From Symsagittifera roscoffensis (taxonomy: Eukaryota > Xenacoelomorpha > Acoela > Convolutidae): a DNA stretch of 64,000 nt. The position numbers were made by a program, and so were the translations under genes. Every line of letters starts with the position of its first letter. Positions within the stretch are counted from its first letter, which is position 1. Shown one piece after another: positions 1-10,430 of the stretch. A model generated the notes under the pieces. It did not search any database. It saw only the letters and a list, made by a program, of their open reading frames with translations, and was not told the DNA's origin. Where the stretch lies: assembly GCF_963678635.1 (NCBI RefSeq), contig NC_087062.1, forward strand, positions 89,381,845 to 89,445,844. Reading direction: 5' to 3'.

Positions 1-2
1 TT

Positions 3-1121
3 CTCAGAAAGAATAAGGAACACCTCGGAAACATCTTTCCATTCACCATGGGAGTGGGTACAGGAAATGAAGGTGAATCACAGGAGGAGGAGGAGGACGA
101 AGAAGAGCAAGTGGACTTTGGGTCTCAAGTCAGCCTCAATAGTTCGACCCAGGAGAATGAGGCATACGTCGAAAGAGAGACTGGAACCAGGGACAAATTT
201 GATGTGGTGAGAACGATAAGCAAAGAGGTAAACACACCGGGCCAGTCGAGAGGCTTCGCGATTATGACAAATTCAGAACCGCGAACTGGGGAGAGTGGAA
301 ACGAAGGGCTAGGCAACGCATTGGCGGATCCTGAGGTGGATAATGAAAAGACGTCGAGGCAGAGAGTCAAGGCCCGAATCTCGACCAGCACGAAGCTACC
401 TGGGACCAACAGGGTTACACCGCCACTAGTGACGCCACTCGTGGATAACGGGGCAGCAATAGAAGAAGCCTTGAACAACATAGTGAACAGTATAGGAGAA
501 CAAAATGAACAGATGTCCATAAGAATGAGTGAACTAGAAAGAGCAGTTCACATTGAAAGAGAAAGTCTGCGGGAAGAAATAAACCGCAATAGACAAAAAG
601 ATGGTAGGAGCGAAAAACGCTTGAAAGAAAGAACGGACGATCACATGGCGAAGAACTTGTCGCGAATGACAACAGAAACGGAACAGAGAGAGTTACGCTT
701 AAGAGACGACATGGAGAAGTTAAGAATTCAGCAAGAGCAGTCTCTTGGGACTCTTGACACAAAGATAGACGCGATGATGGAGAGGCAAACTCAGGCTATC
801 ATGGATAGGTTGGACGGGCTACTAGGCAGCAAGAGTGGACCAAAAGAAGGGGAAACGAACTCGGGAGGTCCCAGCAGGGAGCCGAAGGTGAACTTCAATG
901 ACCATCAAAAGAGGAGGACATATGGATCCACTAGAGGTAGGGGCAGCTCATCAGGCTATGCCACAAGAGATAATAGAAAATGGGGCCCGAACAGTAGAGC
1001 AAGTTCAACGGGGAACAGACAGACCTCTAACGAACGACCAACGCAAGGAACACATGCGACTGGAAAAAGTGATTCCGGTAACAGGAGACATGCGAGCCCA
1101 GAGAGGAGCCATGTGGGCTAA
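3..1121 (+). pseudogene. gag: gag N-terminal region (matrix-like, coiled coil)
   Basis: The frame is open from the window edge; the first ATG is at 48, but the protein may begin earlier because no in-frame stop precedes it. The N-terminal third is acidic (runs of Glu/Asp). Roughly residues 140-260 are a highly charged heptad-rich helix, expected to be a coiled coil. Residues about 280-357 are Arg/Gly/Ser-rich and basic. The frame ends at TAA (1119-1121). Similar coiled-coil N-termini stand before the capsid in copies 2 and 3, although sequence similarity is low. The role is inferred from position: structural protein of the virus-like particle. No signal peptide is evident. Confidence 0.7.
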
Positions 1122-1221
1122 GGGGGAAACACTCACGGCAATTCGGATTGCAGGGATGCACCGAATACAGAGCCTTTGACAAGTTGTGAGGACACTCAGG
1201 CGGGACACTCAAGGGATGCTA

Positions 1222-1701
1222 CGGCAATGGCCACAGCCTTTGAACCCCTAAACAGGTCTTTACAAGGTTATCCAGAGACATTCCTTACAAGGTTATCCAG
1301 AACCAATGAACGCAGTGAGAAGTCCAGAGGGGTCTTTAAGAAACCAAGATGCTGAAGGCTGTATTGATACCTGGATAGAGGTATTGAAACTGCATTTCGA
1401 GGAAGAGGACTTGTCGGAAAGACAAGAATGCAGTGCGCTCACCAGTAACTTGGAAGGAACAGCCCTGAACTGTGTCATGGTCAAGAAGCAATATCAGCGT
1501 GACACAGCCGAGAAAATCTTCGAAATCTTGTTAAACCGTTTTGGATCAGGGGTGCAGGGGCACCAGGCGATGATGCGCTTCGAGAAACGGAGGCAACGAG
1601 AGGATGAAAGGATAGACAAGTTTCTAGACGACTTGGAAATGCTGAGAAGACGCAGCCAACCAGATGAGTCAAACCGAAGGATGAACTTGGCAGTAGCCTA
1701 A
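1222..1701 (+). pseudogene. gag: gag capsid domain
   Basis: The conserved block DTWIEVLKLHFEEE...ALTSNLEGTALN...ILLNRFGSG is shared with copies 2 (22500-22700) and 3 (38870-39060). It has the helical character of the retrotransposon gag (capsid) family and precedes the zinc knuckles, as expected. A small tandem duplication (ACAAGGTTATCCAGA, 1262-1301) and a short deletion near 1345 disturb the frame before 1306. The clean frame runs 1306-1701 and stops at TAA (1699-1701), after which the same frame continues into nucleocapsid. The TAA replaces a serine codon seen in copies 2 and 3 and is therefore a nonsense mutation. Confidence 0.8.
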
Positions 1702-3513
1702 AAATTCATCAATGGTGTGAAGAATGATGAACTTCGGACAATGCTGGCAACGCATTACACACCACTATCAACCAATGCGCCAACACCAGAGGAGTTGAGG
1801 CTCAAGTCAAAAGAATATCTTTTATTGAAACCTCCATCGAGATCTGGTTATTATAAGAACAATTATGGCAATTTTAACAACGGACCAGCAAACCAAGGGA
1901 GCAACTGGCACAGACCGAGGGATGATATGGACAAGAGACGCTCTTGTGCCAATTGCAGTTCAACGGACCATCATGTGTTAGCATGCCCAACTTACAAACA
2001 AGGCATGAAAGCAATAGGCTTTAGCCTCGAGGACGAAGATGCATCAGAAGTTGACCATGAGGATTTCATGAGAGGAATAATTGCCAAATTTGGCCCGAGT
2101 TGTTTCTTTTGCAACTTGGAAGGTCATTTTAAATCAGATTGTCCGCAATTCTGGGACGCAGTGGCAGACACCAAGCATCCAAGACATGAGGAAGCTTTTT
2201 CAGGAGTGAAAGCCAGCAAGGCTCGCCTGTTGAGTGAAACGGAGGCGCGCAGAAAAGACAAACCGCAAGAGCTGGCGACGAAGAAAATGCAAGCGGTAAC
2301 TGAAGAGACACGTGAACCAGAACCAGTCACTGCGGCCGATGACTTCAGGATTGATTATAGGGCAGCCGCGAGAGATGCTCTAAATAGAGTGCAGCAGGAA
2401 CTGGTGACGATAGAGATCGAGCAAAAAGTGAAACTCGAACTGGAGAATGAGAAACTACAGGAGCAACTGAATACCTTCGAAGCAACGGAGGTCGAAGAGA
2501 CTAAAGCACCAAGCAGTTTGAGCATGAAACTTGTTGTGATCTTCGGTCAGAGGTTCGGAATGGTACCACAAGGAAGCAAGATACAGTCGATAATTTCAGT
2601 GGCTGGAGACCAGGTAATCAGAAATCTGAGTGAACCATCCGAGTTCACTTTGATGCATTTGGACACATATGCAGATTATCTGAGGCAGGTGGAGCCACGC
2701 ACTGAGTCGAGAGCTGTGCGAGCACTACTAACAACGGTTGGCCCTCGCACAAAGAAACTTCATGGACGCTACCTGGAGGTCTATGGGCCGTATCAAGTGA
2801 TGCTGAACGTGGATGGGATCAGTATCTACACTAGGACTTACATAACAACAGACAGTGACCAGATATGGCAGATCTATTTGGGTGAGGAGGAACTCAAAGT
2901 CCGCAGGATAGGTCATGACGCCAGGATGGAACAAGATGCAGTACACATTGGGTATGAAGCAGATGTGACCGCACATCTGCTCGACACCAACGGAACGAAA
3001 ATCGGAGTCACAAGGCTTCTGGACACAGGAGCGGTAGTGAGTGTGATGCCGATAAAAACTTGGGAAAGAATGGGCTTCACGAGGGAAGATCTGATTTCAA
3101 CGAACCTCCGACTGGCCGCCGCCAATCGAGGAGCGATCTACATAGCCGGAAGAACACTAATAACGGTTCTCCACATGGGAGGACGGGATCTTTGGATGAG
3201 CTTCCTGGTGGTAGAAAATTTGGACGACGCCGACCAATTCATCTTGGGCAGAGATTTCGTCAGGAATTTTGACGTGATGATTGACTTGAACAACGGTCTG
3301 ATACGGATTAGGAACCCGGACCGGAAGTATGTTAAGAAACCGTTTAATAGGATAATAACAGACGAAAACAAGGTGCCAATGTTTTTAGATAGAAAAGTAA
3401 AACTACAGCCAGGACAAGCTGTGGTGGCATTTTTTAGAATGAGAAATTTGAATTCGTTAAGTGATAGTAAACAGGTTTGCTTAGTACCAAATCCAAAAGT
3501 CAGAGTTCGGTGA
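1702..3513 (+). pseudogene. gag-pol: gag nucleocapsid zinc knuckles and retropepsin-type protease
   Basis: Same frame as the capsid. Two CX2CX4HX4C zinc knuckles are visible: CANCSSTDHHVLAC (about 1945-1990) and CFFCNLEGHFKSDC (about 2102-2145). They are separated by an acidic spacer and are expected to bind genomic RNA. A long charged linker follows, then an aspartic protease with active-site LLDTGAV (about 3014-3035), hydrophobic flap-like segments and the C-terminal ILGRDFVRNFDV block (3240-3275). One active-site triad per chain is normal for a dimeric retropepsin. The frame is lost at 3513 by a 1-nt loss compared with copy 4. Gag and protease share a frame here, so gag-pol may be one polyprotein. 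Confidence 0.88.
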
Positions 3514-4161
3514 TTTTAAGCGGAGCTTCTCGGTAACGCGAAACGGACTGAGGGTCAGTGTGTTGTTGAACACACTGGACACCACGGTTTCAATCTAGCG
3601 TGGAAAGAAGCTTGGTTACGCTTTGCCGATGAGGACCGACTATGAGGAGACACAAAAGTTGAAGAAACATAATGTGAAAGACTGTCCTTATCATGCCAAC
3701 AAAGATAAAATTTTAAAGTGGATTAATGAATTAAATATATTCATAAATTGTTTTTAATGAAATCCGAAACGGACGACGGCTTATCGAGCTGCTCGAATTT
3801 TCCGGAACGACCCTCGTCATACGAACTAAAATCTGACAAACCGGTTTTGCCAGAGATAGAACATTTAAAAGGGAAAATAAGTGAGGGAGATTTCGAAAAA
3901 TTGCGTGACGTTTTAAATCGGAACGCAGATGTATTTTCAAAACATAAAGCGGATATCGGTTGCTGTAACTTCGTCGAACACGAAATTGAATTGGAAGAAG
4001 GTGCCGTTCCGCACAGAGAAGGCGCGAGACGAATGACGCCACACAAGTCGGAAGCGTGCCGAGCGGAAATCGAAATGCTGCTCGATTACGACATGATAGA
4101 ACCCTCGAAATCGCCGTGGGCTTGCGGGGTGGTAATGGCAAAAAAGAAAGGGGGCAGCTAA
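3514..4161 (+). pseudogene. pol: protease-RT linker and N-terminal reverse transcriptase
   Basis: After a damaged stretch (3514-3747), the frame from 3748 encodes the N-terminal fingers of a Ty3/gypsy reverse transcriptase: DIGCCNFVEHEIELEEGAVPHRE (shown here by its ends only, about 3952-4025) and the MIEPSKSPWACGVVMAKKKGG block. The frame ends just after the lysine/glycine block at TAA (4159-4161). The RT continues from the same point in another frame (next entry). A G-run of five at this place is shared with copy 4, whereas copy 3 has six and reads through. Confidence 0.85.
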
Positions 4162-4690
4162 AATTTTGTTGCGACTTTCGCTATTTTAACGTGGTGACGA
4201 TAAAAGATGCGTACCCAATACCGCGAATAGACGAGAGTCTCTCTAAGCTTGGTGATGCCAAGTTCTTCACCACATTGGACTTGGGTTCTGCCTTCTGGCA
4301 GGTCCCGCTGCGGAAGAAGGATAGAGAGACAACCGGATTCGCGTGCGAAATGCGATTGTACCAGTTGAAGAGGATGCCCCTCGGCTTGTGCAATGCAACG
4401 GCCACTTTTCAAAGACTGATGTCTCAGGCTTTGACCAGAGTGACCAAGAAGTACGGGAATCTCGTGATGTGTTACGTGGATGACGTAGTCATAGCGACAC
4501 CAACCCTGGAAGACCATATTGATCGGCTCGATGAGGTCTTTGGATGTATGAAAAGAGCAGGCTTGAATGCAAACCATCAAAATGTGAAATCCCTAGGGAT
4601 TCGATTAAGTACCTGGGAAGAATGGTGTACAGGCATGGTGTGAGGCCGGACCCGGAAGCAGTAGAAGCAGTATTGACATGGAAGGCTCCA
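4132..4690 (+). pseudogene. pol: reverse transcriptase palm, truncated
   Basis: RT core: FCCDFR..N, IPRIDESLSKLGDAKFFTTLDL (catalytic Asp in TTLDL), FACEMRLYQLKRMPLGLCNA and the YVDDVVIATPT catalytic box (about 4470-4505). These order and spacings are those of Ty3/gypsy RT. The sequence degrades after 4565 (small indels) and is cut at about 4690, where thumb, RNase H and almost all of integrase are absent compared with copy 4. The enzyme cannot be complete, and mobility of this copy would have required proteins in trans or preceded the deletion. Confidence 0.9.
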
Positions 4691-5294
4691 TCATATATAG
4701 ACTGAGTACTGGCCGAGCCGCCCACTACGAGAACATTAAGCCACACAATCCATCGACAGAAGACTGGTGTATACCCGCAGACATGAAAGAAGGGGATTCT
4801 CTAATGATGGATCCTGCTTGTGAGGTCAACGAGAAGGGCACCAGGGAGAAGAACGATGGAAACGAAGTCGAGGAGGAAGGAACGGATACAACGCTGGACC
4901 TGGATCCAAACGAGGTGATCGAAGCTGACGCTGAAACCTTACCCTACGCATAGAAGGATTGGCAGGATCCCGAACAGATAGAGGTTCCCAAGAATTTGGA
5001 ACCGGATCTGCCGTTCACGATACAGACTCGTCAGAAGACCGGGACAAGACCCAGAAAGAAATATAATCCTTACGGTGACGACTTTGTAGTGGATAGGATA
5101 GATCTGAAGAAGATAGTGGAAGAAGTAGTGGGGCTAGAAGAAATAACTGTGTCACAAGACATTGACTAGTCGATGATCACGACGATGAGTGGGTCGATGA
5201 CCGGTCGAAAAGCGAGGTAGAATTCGACGACGAGCAACAGCAGTCATATGAACAAGACTTGACGAACCTGCATGTCTTAGAATAGCTGAACGAA
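4678..5294 (+). pseudogene. pol: integrase C-terminal tail and pol linker
   Basis: Immediately after the deletion junction the sequence matches the end of the integrase in copies 3 and 4: YRLSTGRAAHYENIKPHNPS, then an acidic linker. The frame 4678-4953 ends in TAG, but homology continues through the basic-aromatic block KYNPYGDDFVVDR (about 5058-5097), which is conserved in all three copies, into the macro domain region. Further stops are at about 5167 and 5283. The acidic linker probably acts as a spacer; no catalytic motif is present. Confidence 0.75.
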
Positions 5295-6101
5295 ATGACG
5301 TCGGACCCAGAGAAGATCAGCGTCACGATTCAAGACGAAGATCGTGAAAGCATGAAATACATCAAGACCGAACGAGATGATCCTTCCTGGGCTGCCCAGG
5401 AAGGACAACTACTCATTCCAGCTTCTAACCTCGACTTGATACCCGGTATGCGATCGACGGGGAGGTCGATGGATATATGTGTCCGGGGAGTGGGGGTAGG
5501 ACTTACCCACGCTGAAAACTTGATAATAAAAAAATTAAGAGTAGCAAGAGAAGCAGGAGACTTAGAAGCAGAAACAGGCGAAGAACCTAAGAAACCTGAC
5601 ATAGGGAGGGTAGTTGAGTCATATTTTAACTTACCAAATGAATATTCAAGTAACATAATACTAATAGACAGTGATTTCATACTCACAAATAGAACATGTG
5701 CGATAGCAATCACAGCAGACATGAGTTTTAGGACAGCGTTAGCGGCAGATTTTAAGAGAGAATACAAAAACGTGGAATTCCTTGGGAAGCAAAGACCAGG
5801 GATAGGGGGCGTAGCGGCCTTACCTCCGGCGGCGTCACAGATTCCGGGAAAATACCTATGCTTCTTGGTAACGATGGCGACGGAGAAGCGGCACGTAGAC
5901 CCGGAAAATCTAGTCGTGTCCTTGACGAGATTGAGAGACTTCCTCGTGGAAAGGGATGTGAAGGAGCTTTCGCTTCCAGTGTACGACCCGAACAGAGGAC
6001 GACTGCATCTTCGGGAATTGTACGCGCTTGTACACGTGATATTCTCTGATACTAATATACAAGTATATTTACATGAGAAATATTACTTAAGTATAAGCTG
6101 A
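5295..6101 (+). CDS. pol C-terminal macro domain (OARD1/TARG1-like)
   Basis: 268 codons open in one frame. Approximate residues 115-268 align by eye with the OARD1/TARG1 type of macro domain: IDSDF start, AIAITADMSFRTALAADFKREY (trimmed; the glycine-rich substrate loop MGxGIA is degenerate), GGVAALPP, GKYLCFLVT, a long helix SLTRLRDFLVERDVKELSLPV, then a loop DPNRGRLH where active members have GCGLD, and the final helix/strand VHVIFSDTNIQVYLH. Family members bind or hydrolyse ADP-ribose esters. The missing GCGLD Asp suggests binding without the usual catalysis. Copies 3 and 4 have the same domain. The N-terminal 70 residues carry a purine-tract-encoded RGVGVGL. The start is uncertain; upstream pol may read in by frame continuity. 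Confidence 0.7.
   Translation: MTSDPEKISVTIQDEDRESMKYIKTERDDPSWAAQEGQLLIPASNLDLIPGMRSTGRSMDICVRGVGVGLTHAENLIIKKLRVAREAGDLEAETGEEPKKPDIGRVVESYFNLPNEYSSNIILIDSDFILTNRTCAIAITADMSFRTALAADFKREYKNVEFLGKQRPGIGGVAALPPAASQIPGKYLCFLVTMATEKRHVDPENLVVSLTRLRDFLVERDVKELSLPVYDPNRGRLHLRELYALVHVIFSDTNIQVYLHEKYYLSIS
5480..5501 (+). promoter_or_regulatory. internal (central) polypurine-tract-like sequence
   Basis: The tract CCGGGGAGTGGGGGTAGGA is identical in copies 1, 3 and 4 although the flanks differ. Its first part, TGTCCGGGGAGT (5480-5491), is identical to the 3' polypurine tract beside the LTR (16271-16282). Candidate second plus-strand initiation site; the inference rests on identity and position only. 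Confidence 0.55.
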
Positions 6102-6532
6102 GTGACGTGCGAGAGGGTGTTAGGCTAAAGACTAATTTGTGTGTAGTGTGAGGTATGTGTGATATGTGTGTTTTGTTATGTTGTGCTATGTGTTATGTTA
6201 TTAAGATCGTGGGTAAGAAGGGGTTAGTGACCATGAACCACTGAATCACAATCTTAGGAAAAGATCCAAAGTTTGGACTGTCCAATCTTAGGTCGAGTTC
6301 CAAAATTTTAGAGACCGATTGATACTGATTAATTTTAGGAACAGAATCTTTTTATCTGACTGTTTTTAAATGAATTTTAACAAGAAGTTAAGGCGAAACT
6401 GACAAGTGTGATATTCGTGAACCTTTTTCTAGATCCTGATTGATCGTTTAATTACTCACTTGAGTCAAACCTTTGAGTCAAACCGAATCGAACTTGAAGA
6501 ACAGAAAGGATAATTTCAACTTGGATGAATTG
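6102..6532 (+). promoter_or_regulatory. pol-accessory spacer with conserved 3' splice-site-like motif
   Basis: A noncoding spacer follows the macro ORF. It holds T/G-rich sequence with short GTTATGT units (6150-6200). At 6422-6432 it carries CCTTTTTCTAG followed by ATCCTGATTGATC. The same pyrimidine tract-AG-ATC(C/T)TGATTGATC stands before the accessory ORF in copy 3 (45914-45936) and copy 4 (minus, 57952-57931). This is the expected place for a splice acceptor making a subgenomic mRNA. In copy 1 the ATG used by copy 4 is lost (AGG), and the next in-frame ATG is 6533. Confidence 0.6.
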
Positions 6533-8578
6533 ATGGACCTGGCAGAGGCATATGTAGGACCGATGATAGATGCGATCTATCGTCGGCTAATGGATCGAGA
6601 CTTTGCTCTGGAGGACCCAGAGGTAGTCATGTTGCTGACAGCCCTGATCAACATCTTGGGGCATGACAACCGTGGGGACCGCCCCACGGAAGTCCTGTTG
6701 ATGGCAGCATATGGAGAGAGGGGAGTACTAGCCCGCCCGAACATGAGAGTGATGAGGTGGAGAAACGGAGCTCTCTCAGGGAGTGAGTTGGCGAATGAGC
6801 CTGGATTGTGAAGTTCTAGGACTTACCAACCAGGTGAGATGCCTATGCCCTCCAAGCCCAAACCTGGGCTTACGAGAATGCATCAGGAGATGAACAGCGA
6901 GGCTGCCTCGTCTGGTTCACCACTGAGAGCAGCTTTGCCACCAAAGAGGGCGAAAGTAGAACAGAAGGTTCAGACGAGCCAAACCATGCAAGATCTGGAT
7001 GGGATGAAGGACGAACTGGAAAAAACGAAAAGGGAGCTGGACGAGATGACCAAAACCATGCTCAGTACGGAGGAAGATCGGGACATATGGAAGAAATTGT
7101 TCGAAGACTGCAACAAAAAGCAGGGTCAAGAAAATGAGCGCTTGAGGCAGGACTACAAGGAGCGATCGGAACGGATGGCCTTGACAACGGCCGTGGAGAA
7201 ATTGATACCTGCAAGGAGTATTCCTCGTGGGCAGTCCCCGATGGAGCTCTTGACGACTCGAGAAATGAGTCAGACAACGGAGACACGGCTCCCGACATCG
7301 ACAGATCGAGTGACAATCACGGACCCTAGTGACACCTTGGGTGACCCCGTCGTGGAACAAACGGTGAGGAAGCTAAAAGAGACAGCTGGACGACTGGTCG
7401 CCAACAAGAATGCGCCAGGTTCCGGAGTGACTGCTCCCTATGGAACGATCGATGACACGGGTAGATTACGACTCTCCCAGACCGTGATCAGACAGGGAAA
7501 AAGCGACGTGACGCCACTAATGGGGAGCTCTAAGGCCCCAGAAAGAAGAATACAGAAGATGCCAGCGAAGAAAGTGTCACGTGTAATAGACATACAAAAG
7601 AACAATCAATTGATGTATAACTTCACGGGAGTTCCGGAGACAGATCCGAGAGCTTGCTTCAATCGAGCGACTTGGAACCCGGCAGTAAACCTGCAACAAC
7701 CGCCACTGGGGACATCACATCTGATACTGGGAGACAGCTTGGTCAGAGTACTATCGAATTTGAGGACCTCTTGGGTCACCACGGTGATGGCCTTCGGAGG
7801 AGCGACTATAGCCCAGTTATATCGGATGGTGGAATTAATGAATCCAGGGAGGATCCCCAGTGTGATCATCCAGGTTGGAACGAACAACATCTCGAGAAAT
7901 TCGGATGAGGAGGAAGCACTATGGGAATCGATGATGGTGAACTTGTTCACTACTCTCTGGCAGAAGTTCAACTGCGCGGTACTGACCGTTTGCACTGTGC
8001 CTATGAATGCAAGAAGCTTGACAGCAGCAGGGAGAAGGCACAACGAAGGAGTGGTCAGGTGGAACAATATTTTGAGGAATCTCGCAAGTCGGAATGCCGG
8101 AAGGATGATCCTCATGGACATCGAACATGAGCTGAGAGCGATGGATCAGGCCAGGCTGACCACGGACGGCATCCACTTCGATAGTATAGAAGGACAGGCT
8201 TGGCTGAACAGAGTCTTCCAGGAGCGATTGGATGAGTTAGAAGCAGAACTCTTTGACACAGGAGTGCTGAAGGAAGAAGGAACATCGAATGACGCGTTGA
8301 TTACCACCTTTGTACCTTTTAGCCTGGAAACACGCTTGGGGACGGTCCCGGCCGTCACGAACTACAGGCAACAGAGCTCCAGCGAACCAGGTCAAAGGAC
8401 AGACGTTCAGGATCGATTGAGAGAAGCGCCGGTGAGGAGGACCATCCATCCTAAGAGAGGAATAGGACCTGTTAACCCAATCGAAGAGGCAGCCAGAACG
8501 TCTAGATCGGACAAGAGATCGGAGACGACAAGTACCAGTCGGGAGGAGAGACGCCCGGGCAGAGGCTCGTTGATGTAG
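6473..8578 (+). pseudogene. accessory polyprotein, N-terminal part with SGNH/GDSL hydrolase
   Basis: N-terminal about 110 residues form a conserved helical module (LMDLAEAYVGPM...DFALEDPEVVMLLTALI) of unknown function. A nonsense TGA (6809-6811; GGA in copy 4) interrupts it, then the same frame continues. A charged helix (about 6980-7140) looks coiled-coil. The SGNH hydrolase follows: block I LILGDSL (about 7720-7742), block II AFGGATI (7793-7812), block III VGTNN (7872-7889), block V DGIHF (8164-8180). Ser, Gly, Asn and Asp/His are all present, so the fold could be an active esterase. TAG (8576-8578) replaces Trp of copy 4, where the frame runs on into the next domain. The first true in-frame ATG is 6533. 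Confidence 0.8.
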
Positions 8579-10430
8579 TCAAGACCCATACCATCTCCCT
8601 GGCATGTACACAAAGATGAAATAATGAAGCTGAATCTCCAGAGGGTGAGCTTCATTGAAGATGCAAGGATGATGCTGAATGGAGCGAGGCTATCCGTCAG
8701 CAGATTGTACTCGATAGCAGGCGTAGACTGGTTAATAGCCGCTAGCATAAACTTCAGTTCCACGACGGCCTTGAGATTTGCTGACCTAGAGGGACTGACC
8801 TCTAATAACACGATGGGTTCAAAGAACGCAAGACCATTGCAGGACGTGAGGTTGAATCATGATGAAGGGAATCGAGAAGAGAGACCTGGAAGATTTCTGG
8901 TGACAAGGGCGCCGATCGGACAACATGTGAAGATGTTCAGGCAAGTGTGCTCACCCCCAGGTCATGTGAAGGAAAGAATATACCCGAAACTAGTGGGTCA
9001 AGATGGTGATGTCCAAAGATACGGCGGATTGAAAGCAATAAAGAAAGATGAGACCATCTTCGCCGTCTATGACAAAGCAGAAATGAGGAAGGCCAAGATC
9101 ATGATAGTAGCGAATTTAGAGTTCGCCTATACTTCCAAGTCTCTGTTTTGGCCGGACGTCATAATGTTGGCAGCGGTCGATCTGGACCTACTGCAATCGG
9201 TATCTCTGGCTATAGGGGTACAAAGACAGACGGACATGAAACCAATTACGATCGTGTTTGTTGGCATCAATGACCATCTACACAGTAGAGGTTTTCTGAG
9301 CAGACTCAGAGAGCCTACAACAGCAGAAAATGCTGTATGGCCAGCAATAAAAGACATCCTCAATCAATGGGTGAAGTGATGGATGCGATGAAAGAGGGGT
9401 CCTTCACCAAGATGACACCGAGAGCAGTGTTCGCGCTGTCTCCGGGGTATGCATATCTCCCGGATGGACTAAAATTCGTGTATGCGATCGTGACCTTACT
9501 TTCGGAAGGGAAATATGATGTGATCATATCGGCCCCAACTCGCATGATAGAGATGGAGAACCTGAAGCCACTCAGGGCTGAACTACCTGCAGCATGGTCA
9601 GATATCTCGAACGCGATGAGAGGATTCAAGGACCATGCGCTGCACATGTTAGTGTTGGACGAGGTGCTGGGGTTGGAACTGTCCAATTTCAGTGGACAGC
9701 TCAAACTGAAACCGGGAATAGACGACGACCATCGAGTGGTCGTAGCGATGTCCAACGACTTATGGTTCCGAGCAATGGAAGCGACAGGTGAAAACACGAG
9801 AAGGAAAAATTCCCAAAAGACTAGAGCTCATTTGGAGGCGATGGTTTTGAGAACCAAGCCGGAAGCCAACCAGTGGCTACACCTAAGTCCTCGAGTAGCG
9901 ATATTGGGTGCAAATGCTTTTGAGCAAGGCCCTGTGATGATCACGAAGATCCATGCCTACTTGTTAAAGGAGGTGAACCTGGCGGAAAATGCTGAAGAAA
10001 AGAACGCTGATTTTGTAAACAGAATGTGTCAGATTACCCTGGAAACCTTCTGGACCCAGGAAATGAAGGGACAGGAAGGCTTTGAACGGTTGGACAGCAT
10101 GCTGGAAGGGTTGGGAGCCGGATGGACCGCGTCCTTCTCGGCAAAAGTCTACCCGAAAGTCTCTCATTACTTGATAAAAGAAATCCTCCAAGCAGTAGTG
10201 GAAGTGTCAACAGTGGAACTTCTAGCCTTGTTCGTGACGTTTGGAGCAGAGAGTTTCGTGAAAGGAACGGCGATGCTGCTCACCGAAGGAATCCAGAACC
10301 TGCGGTTAGATGGGCTTCTAATACTGATTGCGATTACCCACGGAAACTTGGGAGGACTAATGAAATTGACACGTTGTCCAGAGCAGATGAGAGAGAAAGA
10401 GAGTGAGGAATTTAGGTATGAAGAAATCCA
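8579..10430 (+). pseudogene. accessory polyprotein, second SGNH-like domain and following helical module
   Basis: Frame 8624-9379, then a 1-nt loss near 9367 moves it to 9337-10518. The segment AKIMIVANLEFAYTSKSLFW..DVIMLAAVDLDLL (trimmed) followed by FVGINDHLHSRGF (about 9255-9297) has the layout of SGNH blocks I-III. The nucleophile GDS is replaced and the GxND Asn is retained, so it looks like a degenerate SGNH fold. Downstream, LSPGYAYLPDGLKFVYA and ISAPTRMIE are strongly conserved with copies 2 and 4. The C-terminal part (about 9600-10370) is helical with hydrophobic stretches near 10210-10340. Function is not recognised. The frame changes again near 10385-10430. Confidence 0.65.

Noticed and set aside
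125-762. Minus-strand frames over the copy 1 gag
   Set aside because: Antisense of charged coiled-coil codons; no homologue and no motif.
4140-4165. Programmed -1 frameshift between RT fingers and palm
   Set aside because: Zero-frame codons AAA GGG GGC do not form a slippery heptamer, and copy 3 reads through with one more G; a mutation or homopolymer error is simpler. Kept as an observation only.
5295-6101. dUTPase domain at the end of pol
   Set aside because: No dUTPase motifs; the motif order fits a macro domain instead.
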